Part shown: positions 61,754 through 64,000 of the stretch, in pieces | How positions within the stretch are numbered: position 1 is the stretch's first letter | How the letters are laid out: every line of letters starts with the position of its first letter | Assembly (NCBI RefSeq): GCF_004353525.1 | Contig: NZ_CP085524.1 | Coordinates: forward strand, 2,792,001 to 2,856,000 | Direction: 5' to 3' | DNA length: 64,000 nucleotides | From: Zhaonella formicivorans | GTDB lineage: Bacteria > Bacillota > DUOV01 > Zhaonellaceae | The notes under the pieces: model-generated | Told to the model about the DNA's origin: nothing | The model's database searches: none | The model's input: the letters and a program-made list of their open reading frames with translations, nothing else | Made by a program: the position numbers and the translations under genes

Positions 61754-61800
61754 CAGGATTGCTAATGGCTGATAGCTGACGGCTGATGGCCGTTGGCTCA
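61754..61800. repeat. Half of an AGCTGATAGCTG-type repeat element
   Basis: TGGCTGATAGCTGACGGCTG units form one arm; the opposite arm is only weakly preserved (TTTAGCTTCCAGC near 61656). It lies just before the ribD ribosome binding site, inside the leader. Nothing else is seen in the 61561-61834 stretch. Confidence 0.55.
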
Positions 61801-61834
61801 AGTCATCATGATGCTTGAGCAAGGAGGCGAAATT

Positions 61835-62932
61835 TTGGACCATCGTACTTTAATGGCCAGGGCCTTAGAACTGGCTGCCCTGGCGAAAGGCAGGACAAGC
61901 CCTAATCCTATGGTAGGCGCCGTAGTGGTTAAGGAGGGGAGGATCATTGCCGAAGGCTACCATCAAAAAGCAGGTACGTCTCATGCTGAGGTAATTGCCC
62001 TTGAGCAGGCAGGACCTGCCGCCCGGGATGCAACCCTCTATGTAACTTTAGAGCCGTGCAGCCATTATGGCCGGACCCCGCCCTGCGTCAACAAAATAAT
62101 TGCAGCCGGGGTAAAAGAAGCAGTGGTTGCTATGACCGATCCGAACCCCCTGGTTAACGGGCGGGGGATAAAAATGCTGCGGGAAGCTGGAATTAAGGTT
62201 ATTGTGGGCGTTTTGCAAAAAGAGGCGGAAAAACTTAATGAGGTATTTATCAAGTACATCACCACCGGGAGGCCTTTTGTTGCCCTCAAATGGGCCATGA
62301 CTTTGGACGGCAAAATAGCCACTGTTGCAGGAGATGCTAAATGGATTAGCAATGAAGTTTCCCGAGCATATGTCCATACTTTGCGGGATGAGACCGATGC
62401 TATTTTAGTAGGCATTAATACTGTCTTAAGCGATAACCCTAGCCTAAATACCAGATTGCCCGGGAAAAAAGGCAAGGATCCAATCCGGGTAATTCTTGAC
62501 AGCCGCTTGCGGGTTCCCTTGAATTCCAATGTCGTAAATCTGGATTCTCCGGCCCCTACTATAATTTGTTGTGCTGAAAATGCGGACAAGGAAAAAATCA
62601 GCAGACTGGAAGAAAAAGGGGTACTGGTCTGGCAGCTGCCCAGTTCCGCGGGACTCTTGGACCTGTCCTGTTTACTTGACCGCTTGGGAGCAAAAGAAGT
62701 TACGAGCTTGTTGGTGGAAGGGGGAGGTACTGTTATCGAGTCCTACCTGCGGCAAAGATTGGCTGATAAACTATACTGTTTTATTGCCCCGAAAATTGTC
62801 GGCGGACAACAGGCTAAAACGCCGGTGGAAGGCAGGGGAGTCCAATCTATGGCGGAAGCTTACCGGTTGGCAGAGTTAAATTGCGAGAACATGGCCGGCG
62901 ACTTGCTGGTTACCGGCTACTTTAGAAAGTGA
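61835..62932 (+). CDS. ribD: Bifunctional pyrimidine deaminase/reductase RibD
   Basis: About 365 residues. TTG 61835 is chosen as start (AGGAGG 7 bases upstream); the longer in-frame TTG at 61793 is in the repeat. Deaminase domain: ALELAALAKGRTSPNPMVGA, HAEVIALEQAG, LEPCSHYGRTPPC (zinc ligands). Reductase domain: FVALKWAMTLDGKIATVAGD, TLRDETDAILVGINTVLSDN and LLVEGGGTVIESYL. It performs the second and third steps of riboflavin synthesis. First gene of ribD-ribE-ribBA. Confidence 0.95.
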   Translation: MDHRTLMARALELAALAKGRTSPNPMVGAVVVKEGRIIAEGYHQKAGTSHAEVIALEQAGPAARDATLYVTLEPCSHYGRTPPCVNKIIAAGVKEAVVAMTDPNPLVNGRGIKMLREAGIKVIVGVLQKEAEKLNEVFIKYITTGRPFVALKWAMTLDGKIATVAGDAKWISNEVSRAYVHTLRDETDAILVGINTVLSDNPSLNTRLPGKKGKDPIRVILDSRLRVPLNSNVVNLDSPAPTIICCAENADKEKISRLEEKGVLVWQLPSSAGLLDLSCLLDRLGAKEVTSLLVEGGGTVIESYLRQRLADKLYCFIAPKIVGGQQAKTPVEGRGVQSMAEAYRLAELNCENMAGDLLVTGYFRK

Positions 62933-62942
62933 GTGACCAAAA

Positions 62943-63590
62943 ATGTTTACCGGAATTATAGAAGAGCTGGGGACAGTGCTGGAAGCAAAGAGATTACAGT
63001 CGAAAAACTATCTCAGAATACAAGCATCGCTGGTGTTAGAGGGAACAAAGCTGGGAGACAGCATCGCGGTCAATGGCGTTTGCCTGACGGTAGTATCTTT
63101 GGATAAATCCTCCTTCACCGTTGATGTAATGCCTGAAACCTACCGCAAAACCACTTTGGAGAAGCTGTCACCAGGCGATAAGGTCAATTTGGAGCGGGCC
63201 ATGTCAGCCCAAGGCAGGTTTGGCGGCCATTTTGTCAGCGGGCATGTGGACAGCACGGGAGAAATCCTGACTATAGCCCGGGAGGAGAATGCTGTACTGC
63301 TTGAAATCGGCGCTCCGCCTTCCACCATGCGCTACATTGTGGAGAAAGGCTCCATTGCTGTTGAGGGGATCAGTTTGACAGTGGCCAAAGTAGACGAAAA
63401 GAGCTTTTGGTTGTCTTTGATTCCCCATACTTATGCCCTTACTAATTTGCAATATAAAAGGAAAGGCAGCCAACTCAACCTGGAAACCGACATGTTAGCC
63501 AAGTATATCGAGAAATTCACCTTGTTAAACCGTGAAGTGCAGCCCAAACGCAAATTAACTCTGAGCTATTTGCAGGAACTAGGCTTCTAA
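62943..63590 (+). CDS. ribE: Riboflavin synthase alpha chain
   Basis: 215 residues with the internal duplication typical of riboflavin synthase: MFTGIIEELGTVLEAKRLQS, GDSIAVNGVCLTVVSLDKSS and MSAQGRFGGHFVSGHVDSTG in the first half; GSIAVEGISLTVAKVDEKSF and IPHTYALTNLQ in the second. It dismutates two lumazine molecules to riboflavin. It starts 10 bases after ribD. Confidence 0.95.
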   Translation: MFTGIIEELGTVLEAKRLQSKNYLRIQASLVLEGTKLGDSIAVNGVCLTVVSLDKSSFTVDVMPETYRKTTLEKLSPGDKVNLERAMSAQGRFGGHFVSGHVDSTGEILTIAREENAVLLEIGAPPSTMRYIVEKGSIAVEGISLTVAKVDEKSFWLSLIPHTYALTNLQYKRKGSQLNLETDMLAKYIEKFTLLNREVQPKRKLTLSYLQELGF

Positions 63591-63602
63591 GGAGGAAACA
63601 AA

Positions 63603-64000
63603 ATGCTGAATTCAATTGATGAGATTATAGCAGATATCAAGCAGGGCAAAATGGTGATTATCGTCGATGATGAGGACAGGGAAAACGAAGGGGATTTGGT
63701 CATGGCTGCTGAGGCCGTAACTCCCGAAGCAATTAATTTCATGATCACTCACGGTAAAGGTTTGGTTTGCCTCTCGCTGGACAAAAAGAGGGCGGATGAA
63801 TTGGAACTGCCTGAAATGGTGCGGGAAAACAGTGACTCCTTACGGACCGCGTTTACTGTTTCCATAGATTTAAAGTATGGGACAACCACAGGAATTTCTC
63901 CCTATGACCGGGCAGCCACCATCAAGCATGCGGTCAACCCTGCCGCTAAACCCGAGGATTTTGCCCGGCCCGGCCATATTTTCCCTTTGCGGGCAAAAGA
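63603..64000 (+). CDS. ribBA: 3,4-dihydroxy-2-butanone 4-phosphate synthase (RibBA N-terminus), cut by window end
   Basis: 132 codons are visible, open at the window edge. [39 protein letters not shown] (acid Mg site), [34 protein letters not shown] and [13 protein letters not shown] are RibB motifs. In Firmicutes this domain is usually fused to GTP cyclohydrolase II (RibA); the fusion part would lie outside. AAGGAGG precedes the ATG. Confidence 0.92.
   Translation, partial: MLNSIDEIIADIKQGKMVIIVDDEDRENEGDLVMAAEAVTPEAINFMITHGKGLVCLSLDKKRADELELPEMVRENSDSLRTAFTVSIDLKYGTTTGISPYDRAATIKHAVNPAAKPEDFARPGHIFPLRAK

Overview
The window is chromosomal DNA from a spore-forming, anaerobic Firmicute of the class Clostridia with an acetogen-like one-carbon metabolism. 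The evidence is spore genes (a SipL-like DUF3794/LysM protein, SleB/YpeB, a Spo0E-like peptide), a selenocysteine formate dehydrogenase with NADH-diaphorase subunits, a methylenetetrahydrofolate reductase, a complete glycine cleavage operon, FixABCX, and two MttB-superfamily methyltransferases. The species cannot be named from sequence alone; the gene mix recalls Peptococcaceae or Dehalobacterium/Formimonas-like lineages.

Layout. 1-6.5 kb: spore coat/germination genes, small hydrophobic proteins, a trypsin-fold protein and a YbaB protein. 6.8-10.4 kb: fixABCX (electron-bifurcating ETF). 10.6-16.5 kb: Spo0E-like peptide, lgt, a 300-bp folded non-coding element, the decayed remains of a B12-mutase/GlmL locus beside a PEP-mutase-family lyase, and an L,D-transpeptidase. 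16.5-21.3 kb: gate-domain transporter, NIF3-like protein, MpsC-like protein, a CsoR-type operator in front of an 18-residue Cys/His peptide, and an FMN glutamate synthase-like protein. 21.7-27.4 kb: tandem glycine riboswitch, gcvT-gcvH-gcvPA-gcvPB and a LipM-like octanoyltransferase. 28-31 kb: ferritin-like protein and a PhoP/PhoR pair. 31.2-39.9 kb: sigma-54 activator, a NasC-like molybdoenzyme, and a sigma-54 promoter driving a Tat-exported molybdoenzyme/FeS/NrfD complex. 40-53.8 kb: two membrane proteins, an AbgB-like amidohydrolase, a PucR regulator and a sigma-54 activator, followed by two sigma-54 transcription units. The first carries creatinase, creatininase, an NCS1 permease and a small membrane peptide; the second carries two MttB-like methyltransferases. 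54-60 kb: FNT formate channel and the HylC/HylB/FdhA formate dehydrogenase. 60-64 kb: metF, then an FMN riboswitch and ribD-ribE-ribBA, cut by the window edge.

How it fits together. Creatinine would be imported, opened to creatine, and split to sarcosine and urea. Sarcosine, or another methylamine, could then be demethylated by the MttB-like enzymes onto a corrinoid protein. The resulting glycine could enter the glycine cleavage operon, and the methyl and methylene groups the folate/MetF/formate dehydrogenase branch. The creatininase/creatinase assignments are strong; the methyltransferase substrate is inference. Dispersed degenerate 'AGCTATC/AGTCATC' inverted-repeat elements lie at five places in the window.
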